64,000 nucleotides of DNA from Castanea sativa (lineage: Eukaryota > Streptophyta > Magnoliopsida > Fagales > Fagaceae). Every line of letters begins with the position of its first letter. The stretch's first letter is position 1. Shown here piece by piece: positions 30,255 to 41,560 of the stretch. The notes under the pieces were generated by a model. It was not told the origin of the DNA. It saw only the letters and a list, made by a program, of their open reading frames with translations, and searched no databases. Made by a program: the position numbers and the translations under genes. The stretch lies in contig NC_134018.1 in NCBI RefSeq assembly GCF_040712315.1, forward strand, positions 14,404,835 to 14,468,834. The letters run 5' to 3'.

Positions 30255-30740
30255 GTCCAAAGCGAGGATTTTAGGATTTTTTTTGTTAAGGGGGTTATTA
30301 AGAAATTTGAATTATATAAAATTTTATAAAAAGATAATTTAAATATTTGCTATAATTGTGAGTCGAATTACTAAAGAGGATAAAATTGTTGTGACTTCAA
30401 AGCTAAAAAGAATATAATTGTCATCATCATCAAGAAAAATTGACAACCACAATAGTTTTTTAAGTACATTTTTTAGGGAAAAATAGAATTAGAGATTATT
30501 TTTATTGAATAGGTTGAACAAGTTATAAATTTGTGAATGTTTAGTGATTTTTATCTTTTTGTTTTATAGTAAGCTTTTTGTTGAATAATTAAATCACTTG
30601 TTGTTTGGTCTTTTTTTTTTTTGTTTTGTTTTGTTTATGTTTGTTGTTATTTGGGTTAATATTTATTATTTTTATTTACGTTTTTTTTTTAAAATTTTAT
30701 AAAAGGAATTAAGGATTATATTTAGGGGCAGAATTAATTT
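30255..30740. other. AT-rich 5' flank of SRLK-2, no gene seen
   Basis: Low-complexity T- and A-runs only. This part is not shared with the SRLK-3 upstream region, so it was probably inserted into, or deleted from, one copy. Confidence 0.45.
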
Positions 30741-30743
30741 TGA

Positions 30744-30913
30744 AGTAATACTACGTCCACAATATTTTTATAATAAATCTTATGCAAAAAGTTGTTATTG
30801 GTAGTTAAAAAAAAAATATATTAATATTGAGCCCAAATTAGAATCAGTAACAGCTTACCACATTGAATTTATTGTAAAATTATTGTGAAAATGTTATGAA
30901 TTTAGTATTATTT
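30744..30913. mobile_element. MITE (about 170 bp)
   Basis: Ends agtaatactacgtccacaat and the reverse complement of attgtgaaaat...tagtatta form inverted repeats of about 35 bp with some mismatches, both containing aatttattgta/tataataaat. No coding capacity. Confidence 0.5.
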
Positions 30914-30989
30914 TTATTTTTATTGAACCTAATTTTTTATAATTTTCAAGTCAAGGTTGAACATTTTTATTAAAGTGGTCACAATAGTT

Positions 30990-32385
30990 TATTTTAACAT
31001 ATATATATATATGTATATTTAAATATATATATATATATGCGCGCACGTGTGTGTCATGTTTTGCAAGTTAGGTGACCGCCCTGACTTGCCTATAGAGCTG
31101 CCAGTGCTGGTCGATTGACTAAGGGACATGGAAAGGTGCGAGCACTAGGACTTGAAATTATAGAGCAGGATTCACGAACCTTCTTCGATTGAAACGAATC
31201 AGGAAATGTGCCTTGTCACACATCCAAATAGGAGCCAGATTCGTCTTTTCTATTTTTGTTCCGTATTTATGGAAGCTGGGCTAGTAGGAACTTTGAGTAG
31301 GTGTGAAGTTGGATCCAGGCTTACAGACAACCGAGAAACTTGAGATGAAAAGAGAAATGTATGGTGTGAAAAGAATCTCATCTCCACATTTTGATTTTAT
31401 ATGATAAATTTGTTCCCAGGCTTTCAAGAACATACTAGTTTATTGAGTAGAAAATTTCTTTCTAGTTTTTCCCACAAATTATGGTAACTAAGCTAGAGAC
31501 GAATATAAAGTAAAGCGCCAATTTTTTCAGGCACGGGTGGGGACCTTGATCAACAATAGTCATATCAGAAAACGGTGCTCATTGATTTTTAGTTCTACAC
31601 ATCTTTGACTTTGCTTGTTTCCAGTTGAAAAAAGAACCCACCCTAGCAACATTGTTAGTACGTAGCACACACAAAAACACACATTACTACCATTATCTTA
31701 CAGGGCAAACTCTGAATTGTAGAAATAAAATTGGGAGTCTATGTAACAATGACATTCGAACAATTACAGTCTATTACACAATTATGGCGAAATGTGTGTT
31801 TGTATGGTATTGGCATGGAGCTTTCACTATCGTGTATTGACACGGCTACTGACTTCCTATACCTGTGCTCAGCGACAGCATTCGTGGCCCTAGACATTCC
31901 ACGTACATTTCAAAAAGATCATGGATTTTACCTGAGCCAGCTGTCCATACGTCACATAATGGTGATAATGTTACCGATTGTGTTTCCGATTCATATAAGC
32001 TACCAATTAGACTTTGCGGTAAGATAAAAATTGCCCCACTCACTCTACATTAGTTTGTACCTTTCTCGTTTTTTTTTTTTTGTTTTTAATTTTTTTAATT
32101 TTTTATTTATTTAATAGTTGAGATTAAAAGTTGCTTTTTCACTTTTTATTATCATTATTTATTGATTAAAATTAAAAGTTATTTTTTTTTTCAATTTTAA
32201 ATCTTAATTGTCCATTACTATTGCATCATGTCTTGATTTCAATCTAAAATTTAATAAGTAGGCTAAATCTTTTGTCAGTTTTGGTACACCCTTACCAATA
32301 ACATAGGCAAAACGATTAGGCTTCAAACCCAATAACATTTTATCCTAACCTTTGGATTTAAATGTATAGTTTTAAGACCCATTTC
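30990..32385. other. Upstream region of SRLK-2, partly shared with SRLK-3
   Basis: No gene was found. TA microsatellites lie at 31000-31042. The part near 31838-31960 (ctactgacttcctatacc, gcattcgtggccc) aligns with 55968-56060 upstream of SRLK-3, showing that the duplicated block reaches at least this far. Short frames at 31625-32053 on both strands are not supported. Confidence 0.5.
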
Positions 32386-32387
32386 TT

Positions 32388-32540
32388 ATAGAGCAATGCT
32401 GGTAATATAGCATTTAACACAACTTTTACCATGTGGCGATGTAGATCCATATGGATCCACATTTTTCTTTACTGCTCATGTCTCACAATATGATAAGTTG
32501 TGATAAAAGTTGTGTAAAATATTGTGATAATTGCTCTTTT
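32388..32540. mobile_element. MITE (about 150 bp) with roughly 40-bp inverted ends
   Basis: agagcaatgctggtaatat...acacaacttttacca pairs with tgataaaagttgtgt...gataattgctct. The centre has gtagatccatatggatccac. The target duplication is too short to define. Confidence 0.6.
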
Positions 32541-32607
32541 TTTTATCTTGTTTGTGTTATTTTTTAGATTGTAACTATGAAATATAACCATATAATTATC
32601 TGTTTTT

Positions 32608-32825
32608 TAGAATATAATTAGGATAATTTTTTTTGTAATTTTTCATTTTGCTTTTTCTTAAAATGTATTTAGGACCAAAACCATGTAATTTTTATTTTAT
32701 TTTGATCCAAATGATGTAATTCAATTCAATATAAATAAAGATGCATATTCATCCATGGTTTTATTTTATTTTGATTTTTTGTAAAATAAGTGTCGATTGC
32801 ATACACATACACAGACAACACACCC
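32608..32825. repeat. Direct repeat, copy B (partner 24945-25150)
   Basis: See copy A. The order of motifs and the ending in tacacatacaca are shared. Copies A and B bracket SRLK-2 at a distance of about 7.7 kb. Confidence 0.75.
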
Positions 32826-32917
32826 CATAAGACCTCCAAGACCAATAGGTTTAGCCTAAATTCAGTATAAATATAAAAGGGATCCTCGCACTATGCCACC
32901 TATTAGATGGCAATATC

Positions 32918-33840
32918 TAGGGTTGTCCATCAACTTGTCATACCCTACACACTCGATCCGACCCGAAGACCCATAGGTAGATTCGAATAACTAGACGAGT
33001 CAGATGATGGTTAGTTAGTGTTAAAAATCAGGTTTTTAGTTTGAGTTCGAATCCTACAGTTCCTAACTCGTAGAAACTAGCCTAATTGCTCATAAAAAGA
33101 AAACATTTTAGGTTATACCCTCACAATCTCAAGAGCTAAAGCCCTAGCCCCATCCCCTTTTCAGAATTTTTGATGCTCTCTCTCTCTCTCTCTAACCCCA
33201 ACCTCCATCTTATTGCCGCCAATGCCAACTTTGCCCTATTGCCACCATCAATGACGTGCGGTTGTCGTTGAACTCACCGTTCTAGGATAACTTTCAATCA
33301 AACCCCACTCTTTTGTAGTAAAGCCTCCTCTGAGGCTCATATCTTGTGTAATATGATGGTGGATGTACTAATCTTGTGATAAATGTAGTGATGGTGGGGG
33401 GAGGGAATGGTGGTGGTGGTGCTGATTAAGTCTTATCTCTTTCTTCGTTTTAGTCTCAGATTTAGGTTTAAGGTATTTTTGGGCCTATGTGGTTTTAGCC
33501 TCAGCTATGGATTTGTGGTATTTGTGGTATTTTTGGTGCTATTTGGTTTTAGTCTAAAATCTGGGTTTGTGGTATTTTTGGTGTTTTTTGATTTCTCTAG
33601 CTATTGATTGTGGTTGTGAGCTATTGAGGTTTGTATTCTTTGGGTCTAATTTCTTTTGTATTGTTGTTCTTCAAACCCAAAATCACTCAACAGCTTTGAC
33701 CCACTCAACTGATGAGTTGAGCAACTGGGTTCGACCTAAGTATTCAATTAGCAGTGCGTCCATTTTCAATTCGCCCGATCTAATCAGATTGGGTGTGGTC
33801 AACCCTAAACTCAATTCGACCCAACCCATGGACAATGTTA
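32918..33840. mobile_element. Putative hAT-type non-autonomous element (923 bp)
   Basis: Left end tagggttgtccat and the reverse complement of the right end (taacattgtccat) match over most of 13 bp, in the YAGGGNTGNNCA style of hAT. Flanks gcaatatc (32910-32917) and gctatatt (33841-33848) match at 6 of 8. The interior holds a ct-repeat leader (33178-33193) and a tggtgg tract (33407-33423) like a captured 5' leader. No transposase. Confidence 0.55.
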
Positions 33841-34897
33841 GCTATATTTCATTCTGATGGGGACTTAAGTGAAGAATGTTCGTCCATAGTGGTCATCCAT
33901 AGTCACCACGTCCATAACTTGATCACAATATAGAAAGCCATAAGAAGAGGAGAACAACAATGGCATCATGTGGAGGAACAATGCACGTCCCTTTATAATA
34001 AGACCATCTAATTCCAGGTTAGTCGTCCATAGCACAAAGGCATGGACATCAAGATGGCACTTGGGGAATTCTAAAAGAACTTCTCATAAAGCTCCTTACG
34101 ATCTGACCATGATGTGCTACTCTTAAAACTTGGAGGAATTCCCTCATAATCCGCTCCACGTACCCCATTTACCCATTTTCTCCATTAACTACTCACATCA
34201 CCCATGATGGTGGTGGATCCGAACAAGTATATCCACTTCAAATCTTTATAAAAGGAGCAAGTCTGATTCACCCGAGGTAAGTTCTACCATTCACTTTTTT
34301 CCCATCCTTGTGTTCTAGAGAGAAAATTGACTTAACCGTCGGAGGGTCCTTGGCTGGGTTACACTAGTCACCATTGACAGTTCTTTCTTTCTTTTCAGGA
34401 CCAATAGCCGTTACCATAGCCTGAAGTATTTCAGCCTACTGATTTTTGTGCATCATTAGTTGGCATTGTCTGTGGAAAGGGAAAAAGGTTCAGAGGCTTC
34501 GAAGCGGTAGAAGGTTTCTGTTGTGAGTTCATCTACGGGGATTGTAGAGTCTAGGGACAAAGGTTTTGTACTAGATCTGAAACTTCTCTTTACTATAGTG
34601 GATTACTTTTCGGGAAGGTTTCCCTTCAGGTTTTTTACTGTGAAACTGGTTGGTTTCATTGGTTTTCCAGGGTCATCATATCTTGTTTTATTTATTTTTC
34701 TGCTGCACTTATATTTGACATGATATTGATGTTTGTTTATTTTAATAAGTTTTATACATAATAAATCTAATTAATAACTTGGGTTTAAAACTTGTTAATT
34801 GTATCAACCGGGGTCTAAATTTCCCAACAAGTGGTATCAGAGCAGGTACACTCTGATTGGATTAATTTCCTGAGTGTGATCCTTGACCCCTGTTGTC

Positions 34898-35873
34898 ATG
34901 GATCGTGGACAATCTCTTTTGATTCCTCCTTTATTTGATGGCACAATTATGCGTACTGGAAAGTTCGTATGAAAGTTCGTATGAAAGTTTTCTTGCAGGC
35001 TCTAGGTGAACAGGTATGGCAAGCTGTTGAAGTTGACTGGATTAAGCCAAAGGAATCACTGGTGGATTGGGATGATGCAACAATCATAGCGGAAAATTTC
35101 AATAGTAGGGCCTTAAATACTTTGTTTTGTGGGGTGATCAATGAGGAATTCAAGAAAATATCATCAATGGAAGTTGCCAAGGAAGCATGGACCATTCTGG
35201 AAACCACCTATGAAGGTACCAAGACAGTAAAAACTGTGAAGCTTCAAAGACTCACTAGTAGCTTTGAATAAATAAGGATGGAAGAGGATGAGACCTTTGA
35301 TGAGTTCTATGCTAAACTCAAGGATATTGTGAATTCTGCTTTCAACTTTGGAGAGTCTATAGCAGACTCCAAAATTGTTTAGGGTATGATTTCTCTTTCT
35401 CTAATATTGCTTCTTCTAGTACTATTGTTTTTGTTCCTCCTAGTAATAATGCTGAAATTGAGAATACTAATGTTAAAACTGAATTAGCTAGTGAGAACAT
35501 AGACAAGGGTAAATCTATCTTAAAAGAACCCCTTAAGCAGGATAAGAAGGAAGTTAAAAACCCTAGGGCTAAGAAGGCCAACTCTTAAAGGCCTAAACAA
35601 AAGAGGCAGCATCTCTGTCATCACTGTGGAGCAACTGGTCATACTCGAACAAATTGCTATAAGTGGTTAGCCACTCAAAATAGCAACAACATGTTGGCGT
35701 CGAGAAACCAGAATCAGTTTCCGTCCTCGTTCGCTCCTCTCGGAGATCTTCTCAAAGCCCTTATGTTCCTTTCAAACTTGAATGGTCTCAATTCTTCCCC
35801 CTCACCACCGGCTCAAGGGTTTGCGAAAGGGAAAGGTTCTTCCAAGGTTTGGAAGGAAAAAGGTTCCAAGTGA
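34898..35873 (+). pseudogene. Copia gag (UBN2-type) with CCHC zinc knuckle, broken
   Basis: A plus-strand gag polyprotein remnant. It starts MDRGQSLLIPPLFDG and shifts frame near 34945. It continues through ALGEQVWQAVEVDW and AKEAWTILETTYEGT, typical of UBN2 gag, and hits a stop after LTSSFE (about 35269). A Lys-rich segment leads to the zinc knuckle CHHCGATGHTRTNC (C-X2-C-X4-H-X4-C, about 35613-35654), and it ends in a Lys/Gly-rich tail at 35873. A 12-bp tandem duplication (aagttcgtatga) near 34961-34984 repeats KVRM. It would encode the nucleocapsid/capsid of the particle. Several breaks make it inactive. Confidence 0.85.
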
Positions 35874-35879
35874 TTTAAT

Positions 35880-37915
35880 CACTTTTTCTCTTTCTCTATC
35901 TGTTTTTGTTTGCATTACATGTGTGTTTTGTTTTTATAATTTGAGTCAGTCTAGTTTTATGCATTGCTTTGTTTTGTCTTACATGTTTTTCGTTGTTAGT
36001 TTTTTAGTTTTAGTTATTTCGTTTTGTTTCAGAAATTAAAAAAAAAATTGAAAAATTCAGAAAAATACAAAAACAGTGTGTGTATGTGTACATCGGTTCT
36101 TGTGAATCTTAAAATGGCCATTGAAACATAGTTTTCTAAACTTTGTATCCATTGTAGCTTAGATGAGCATTCTTATGCACAACTAAGCAAGTGAGTTTTG
36201 TGGCTCTTTGTTTGTGATGAGTAAGGTTAAGTGATTTCTTGTACTTAACACTCGTATCACTCTTTTTGATGGGAAGGACTAGAAAATCCTAAGAGAAAGG
36301 CATAAATAACCATCTCACCACTGTTACTCGCCAATCATGATATGACATCTGTATGCTTCGGCATAGCAAAAGTGCAATGTCAATGACATCCGTATGCTTC
36401 GGCATAGCAAAAGTGCAATGTCAAAAAGTTTAACATAATTGGGTATTTCTTTTCTCTCTTTTATATACCCATGCATGATATACTTAATAAAAGAAAAATA
36501 TGAAAAGAAAATAAAAGCAAAAAGAACAAAATACTTTAAAATATGATTGTAAGCGTGTTTTCTAGGAGATGTGAGAGTTATAGGATGTACCTCGAAGGTG
36601 ATAGTCCCTATCAAACAGTTATGATTTTGTGTGAGTTAAAATGATTTTCTCATATCTCAAATCATCATAACATAGAGACACTTGTGCAATCTTGCGATGT
36701 TTTTTACACACAACACGCAATATTCTTTGCTACTCTTGATACATGTGCAGGTACAATGTGTTTTGGCCATCACAAGGTTTACATGTGTTGATGTATGCTC
36801 ACTAAACTGTTTTGACTTGTTTTTGAAATATAAAATTGGTTAGACTTGTTTAGTGTGTGTGTGTGTTTTGGATCAAAATACATGACATTTTTCTTGTTGA
36901 GAGATGATTTTGAGAGGTTAAAATGTTGATTGGATCTTTGACTGAGGTGCATGTTTGATTGCATTCATATTTGTGTTTTTCCCTTCTTGAAAAACTGGTT
37001 TTAAGCCATCTCGACACCTCTCGATACTTGGCTTATCTGTCGAGATCTTCAGTTGATTTTTTTTATCGCAATCTCGACACCTCTCGATAGCTAGGTGTAT
37101 CGATCAAGATATCTCCTGCCTCCTCGATAGCTATTCGATCCATCGAGGTATGCTCAATAGCTTCTCGACACCTCTCGATCCATTGAGATTCTCTTACATG
37201 CATTGTTTTTCACTTGTTTTGCATATTTCTTTGATCTTGTCATCCATAGCATATTGTTTGATTACATTCATGCATTTTTATGGATTCTTTGTACTCCTTT
37301 GATCATCATTGATCATCTTTATGTTTCTCGGGTGAGGCTTTATAGCTTCTTATACCCTTTGTCAATCATGACAAAAAGGGGAAGAAATTGGAGAATTTGT
37401 GATTTCTTTCTTTAAGATTTTACATGTTAGGGGGAGAAATACATGCCTTTGTAAGGGGGAGATGTGTTTCATCTTGTTAGGGGGAGTGTTTACCTCCTTG
37501 TTGTTGTAGGAGCTTCTTTTAGCTTCTTTTTCTTGTATCTTAGGTCTTGTGACCATGTTTACATACATTGTGTTTATCTTTGATATATATGTGATGATGT
37601 ATGTTTTCTTCACCTATCTCTACATGTGTTATTTCTTTTCTCTCTTTATACACATGTTTTTTATTTTTTGTATGCAATCTATTATTTTTGCTTCACACAA
37701 AGATACCTTGATGTTTTTTGTTTAAAGTGTTTTAGAAATACAGGTTGTCAAAGTCTACTTGTCATGAACTCTCTTCTTGCAAAATTTTTCAAGAGTTTAT
37801 GTTAGGATAGGTTTTATTGTATTCAACAAGTGAGCATAAGTTGAGTGCTTTATGACTTCTCTCATATGTTCATTTGTTTATTGTGGTTTTGTCACGGATT
37901 GCCAAAAGGGGAGAT
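35880..37915. other. Non-coding copia internal region with tandem duplications
   Basis: Lies between gag and the 3' LTR where pol would be. It holds a 41-bp tandem duplication (36343-36383, 36384-36424), many ctcgacacctctcgata motifs (37010-37195) like those in the LTR, and gggggagaaat segments (37430-37490) typical of the copia 3' region. No RT or integrase motif. Confidence 0.6.
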
Positions 37916-38281
37916 TGTTAAGGACATATTTTATGTAGTTGGCTAATCCTTTGATAAAACGCACTTTACTTGTATTTGGGCAGATCTAGGATGTATTTAA
38001 TACTTCAAGAAACATGTTGTTCAAGTCTAGTATTAAAGCCATGAAGATTAGACCAAGAAACAAGTGAAAAAAAAGTGTTCACTAAAGCTAAACATATAGC
38101 TCGACACCTGCGGACACCTGCAAACAGATAGCTTGATAGCTGCTCGACAGATAGCTGCTCGATAGATAGCTATCTATCGAGGTTTAATGAGACTCGACAG
38201 ATACTATTTATCGAGGTATCTATCGAGGTTACGGAAATTCAGATTTTCGGATTTGATTTTCGGCTCGTGCACTAGAACCCC

Positions 38282-39475
38282 CAATGGCCGTTCAACAATA
38301 GTTGCAGTCCATGGCAGCTGCGATGTCAGAATTGAAGCAATAGAATTAGGAGTTAACTAGAGAAGTTAATAGACAGTGTCAGCATCGAAGTGGTGAAGAA
38401 CGAGGACAAAATTCAGAAAATGAAGGGGTTGAGAACAATGTTGAAGGAGACTAGTCCAGAGGTACTGTTACCCGTAGGTACCACATTTGGGGAGGGAGAT
38501 GGATCACATGAAAAGAGCCATGGAGGAGATGAAGGATTCCATGAGGAGAGCAAATCATATGGATGATTTTGTTGACAAGACAGATTCCCTGTTCATTGCA
38601 TCCATCACAAGTCACCCCCCTGCCTTCCAAATTCAAAGTGCTCACCTTGGACTCATATGATGGGACGTGAGATATGTGTGATCACATTGCCACGTTCAAG
38701 ACAACCATGCATCTTCAAGGTGTACCAGACGAAATCATGTGTTGAGAATTTCCTACCACATTGAAAGGCCCTGCTAGAGTATGGTTTGGTAAATTACCAC
38801 AAAATACCATAACCTCGTTTCAGGAATTAAGTAAGTTGTTCGTTAATAACTTTGTTGGAGGTCAGAGGCAAAAGCATTTCTCGTCTAATTTGTTAAGCAT
38901 AGAGTAAGGAGAGAACAAGAGTCTACGTTCTTTTGATTAGCCGATTTAACAAAGAAGCCTTGTTAGTGGACAAGATGGATGACAAGATCCTTTTAGCGGT
39001 CTTCTACAACGGAGTCAGTTCAGATTTGTTCATCCATAAGTTGTATGATCAAGAGCCACAAACAATGGCTGAGTTGATACATTTAGCCCAAAGTTTCATG
39101 AACACAGAAGATGCAGTTATTGCTAAGAAAAAGAAGAAAGGACTCCAACTAGAGAAAGTCCTTTTAAGTTAGCATATGGAAGTGATGTCAGTGATACCCA
39201 TGGAGGTTGGTTTAGCTAGCTATAGGGTGGCCCACTATAACAATAAGGAGAATGAGAAACAGTTTCATCTAGATCTTGACCTCATTGATGAGGTAAGGAT
39301 GGATGTAGAACAGAGGGTTACGCGTTACAAGAACTTGATGGCTAAGCACCATGATGCACTGGTAAAGCCATGGCAGTTCAACATTGGAGATCTCGTCCTA
39401 AAAAGGGTGTTCTTGGCTATTAAGGACCATGATCATGGAAAGTTGGGACCAAACTAGGAAGGACCATACAAAGTT
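38282..39475 (+). pseudogene. Ty3/gypsy gag joined to integrase C-terminus by deletion
   Basis: The first part reads SMAAAMSELKQ, then a gag core with LTLDSYDGTRDMCDHIATFK, VPDEIMC, LPQNTITSFQELSKLF and FIHKLYDQEPQTMAEL, a Retrotrans_gag domain with several stops and shifts. At about 39150, ESPFKLAYGSD begins the C-terminal part of integrase (EVGLASYRVAHYNN, RVTRYKNLMAKHHDAL, FNIGDLVLKR). Protease, RT, RNase H and most of integrase are missing between them, so a large deletion joined gag to pol's end. It is interrupted at 39489 by a solo LTR and resumes at 40477. Confidence 0.85.
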
Positions 39476-39488
39476 ATCAATTCCAAAA

Positions 39489-40476
39489 TGTTAAGGACAT
39501 ATTTTATGTAGTTGGCTAATCCTTTGACAAAACACACTTTGCTTGTATTTGGGTAGATCTAGGATGTGTTTAATACTTCAAGAAACATGTTGTTCAAGTC
39601 TAGTATTAAAGTTATGAAGATTGGACCAAGAAAAAAGTGAAGAAAAGGTGTTCACTAAAGCTGGACAGATAGCTCGACACCTGCGGACAGATAGCTCGAC
39701 ACCTGCGAACAGATAGCTCAACAGTTGCTCTACAGATAGCTATCTATCGAGGTTTAATGAGGCTCGATAGATACTATCTATCGAGGTTATGGAAATTTAG
39801 ATTTCCAGATCTGATTTTCAGCCCATGCTTTTGTATTTGTGTAGGGTTTCTTTTCTCACAACCCTAGACATATATAAGACTTATTTTAGAGGCTGTCACA
39901 TAAGAGAATACAAGGAGAACACATGCAAAAGGTGACCGAAGCCTTATTTTCTTTGAAAGAAGCTACTGCGTCTTTGTGCCTTAGGGTTTTGTAACCAAGT
40001 GCTTCTTGATCTTCATTATTAATGAAGTGAAGAACTTTGCAGCCAACATTCTTCTTCCTCAAGTTGGTGAGTGAGTCACGTACTGGGATTCGTGCAAAGA
40101 AATTAGTCACGTACTGGGATCCGTGCATCAAAGGGTGGTGTTCATATATTGAAGAGTTTAGAGGTTCTAAAGTAGTAGAAGGTTTCTGCTGTGAGTTCAT
40201 CTACGAGGATTGTAGAGTTTAGGGACAAAATTTTTGTACTAGATTTGAAACTTCTCTTTACTATAGTGGATTGCTTGTTTTTTGCTGTGAAATTGGTTGG
40301 TTTCATTGGTTTTTCTGGGTCATTATATCTTGTCTTATTTATTTTTTTGCTGCACTTATATTTGACATGATATTGATGTTTGTTTGTTTTAACAAGTTTT
40401 ATGCATAATAAATCTAATTAACAACTTGGATTTAAAACTTGTTAATTGTATCAACCGGGGTCTAAATTTTTCAACA
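39489..40476 (+). mobile_element. Copia solo LTR (988 bp), TSD CAAAA
   Basis: Starts tgttaaggac, ends atttttcaaca, and has identical flanking caaaa (39484-39488, 40477-40481). It is inserted in the integrase remnant, whose reading resumes on the other side. Same family as the LTR pieces of the nested copia at 34483-38271, so the two were separate insertions. Confidence 0.95.
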
Positions 40477-40560
40477 CAAAAGGCGAGGTTCGTACTACTT
40501 AGAAACCTTGGAGGGACAAAAGCTAGAGCACCCGTGGAATATGCAACACTTAAGGAAGTA
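40477..40560 (+). pseudogene. Last codons of gypsy integrase after the solo LTR
   Basis: In one frame the sequence reads RGSYYLETLEGQKLEHPWN, continuing the GPYKVINSK end of the 39176 frame and matching the end of gypsy pol. Confidence 0.75.
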
Positions 40561-40685
40561 TTACCAGTAAAAAAAACTCATCAAGAAGGTCAGCATGGAC
40601 AAGATTAAAGATTACCAGTAACCACTAATAGTTTATTTATGTTATCTTTTAGCACTTATGTTTTTCAGCAGTATTTTATGTTTTC

Positions 40686-40905
40686 TAGCATCTGAATTCC
40701 CTAAAAGGCACTAGCTACTAGCGTGTGCCACGAACGATGTTATGAACAAGGTCCTTTTGTATATAAAATAATTTGAATTCCCTAAAAAGGACTAAGTATT
40801 AGCATGAATAATGTCTTTGGACGAGGCTATGTACTAAGTTCTCTTGTGTTAATGAACAATGTTATGTACAGTTTCATTGTATATAAAATAGATTGAATTC
40901 TCTAA
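40686..40905. repeat. Imperfect tandem repeat in gypsy 3' region
   Basis: Units opening with gaattccctaaaa and closing with ttgtatataaaat occur about 2.3 times (40686-40772, 40773-40893, then a partial). They are spaced between pol and the antisense gene. Confidence 0.6.
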
Positions 40906-41560
40906 TTTAAGTGTTGATGATTCTATGAAATTAATGTCCATATGAAATTAAAGACAACTAAAGCTCTAGACACAGAGATGCACGGTCGTAGCCAACCTTA
41001 AACGAGGAAAGTGCTAATCTAAAATCTTACAGTAACAATATGAGTACCAAGGGAAGGAACATATACCTCCCATTACATTCATCCAAAAACAATGGATGAA
41101 GAAAGGCATGCATGCAAAACACTACTGAGTAATCCAAACTATGGACGAAAGGGAAAACAACTAAAAATTCCAAAAAAAGAAGTCTAAAATAAGGACGAGG
41201 AAGATACTTAACCATTCTAAGATAGTTCAAACCATGGACAAGAGAATACTTCAAACATGGACAAATATGTTCATAAATAAAAGGGTAGACGACCATCGTC
41301 TAAAATCCCTTAAATGTGTCAAGCCTAAAAAAGGCAATTGTATAAATGCCTGTCCTTAAACTTGGACGAGCTAAATGTACTTGCATAAATCCAAATGGTC
41401 TAAAAAAGTGAACCCCTTATAAAAATAAAAGAGAAAAGCAAACAGGGAAAACAAATAAAGGTGATTACAAATTCGTCTTTTTCTTATAAACCACTAGGGG
41501 CAGTATCCCCAAACTTTGGGTCATCTTTGGCAGGCTAAGTAGAGGCATCGTCTTCAACGT

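Larger units (their letters stand above)
34483..38271 (+). mobile_element. Nested Ty1/copia element with both LTRs truncated
   Basis: The 3' third of an LTR (about 34483-34830, ending atttcccaaca) is followed 2 nt later by an initiator-Met PBS tggtatcagagc. A gag region follows (34900-35873), then 2 kb without pol, a purine tract (aaaaggggagat) and the first 356 bp of the 3' LTR (37916-38271, starting tgttaaggac). The solo LTR at 39489-40476 shows what full LTRs look like (988 bp). The outer portions of both LTRs are missing and gypsy sequence adjoins both breaks. Confidence 0.8.

Noticed and set aside
31731..32053. Short frames on both strands upstream of SRLK-2
   Set aside because: They overlap on both strands, have no domain, and fall in the duplicated non-coding flank.
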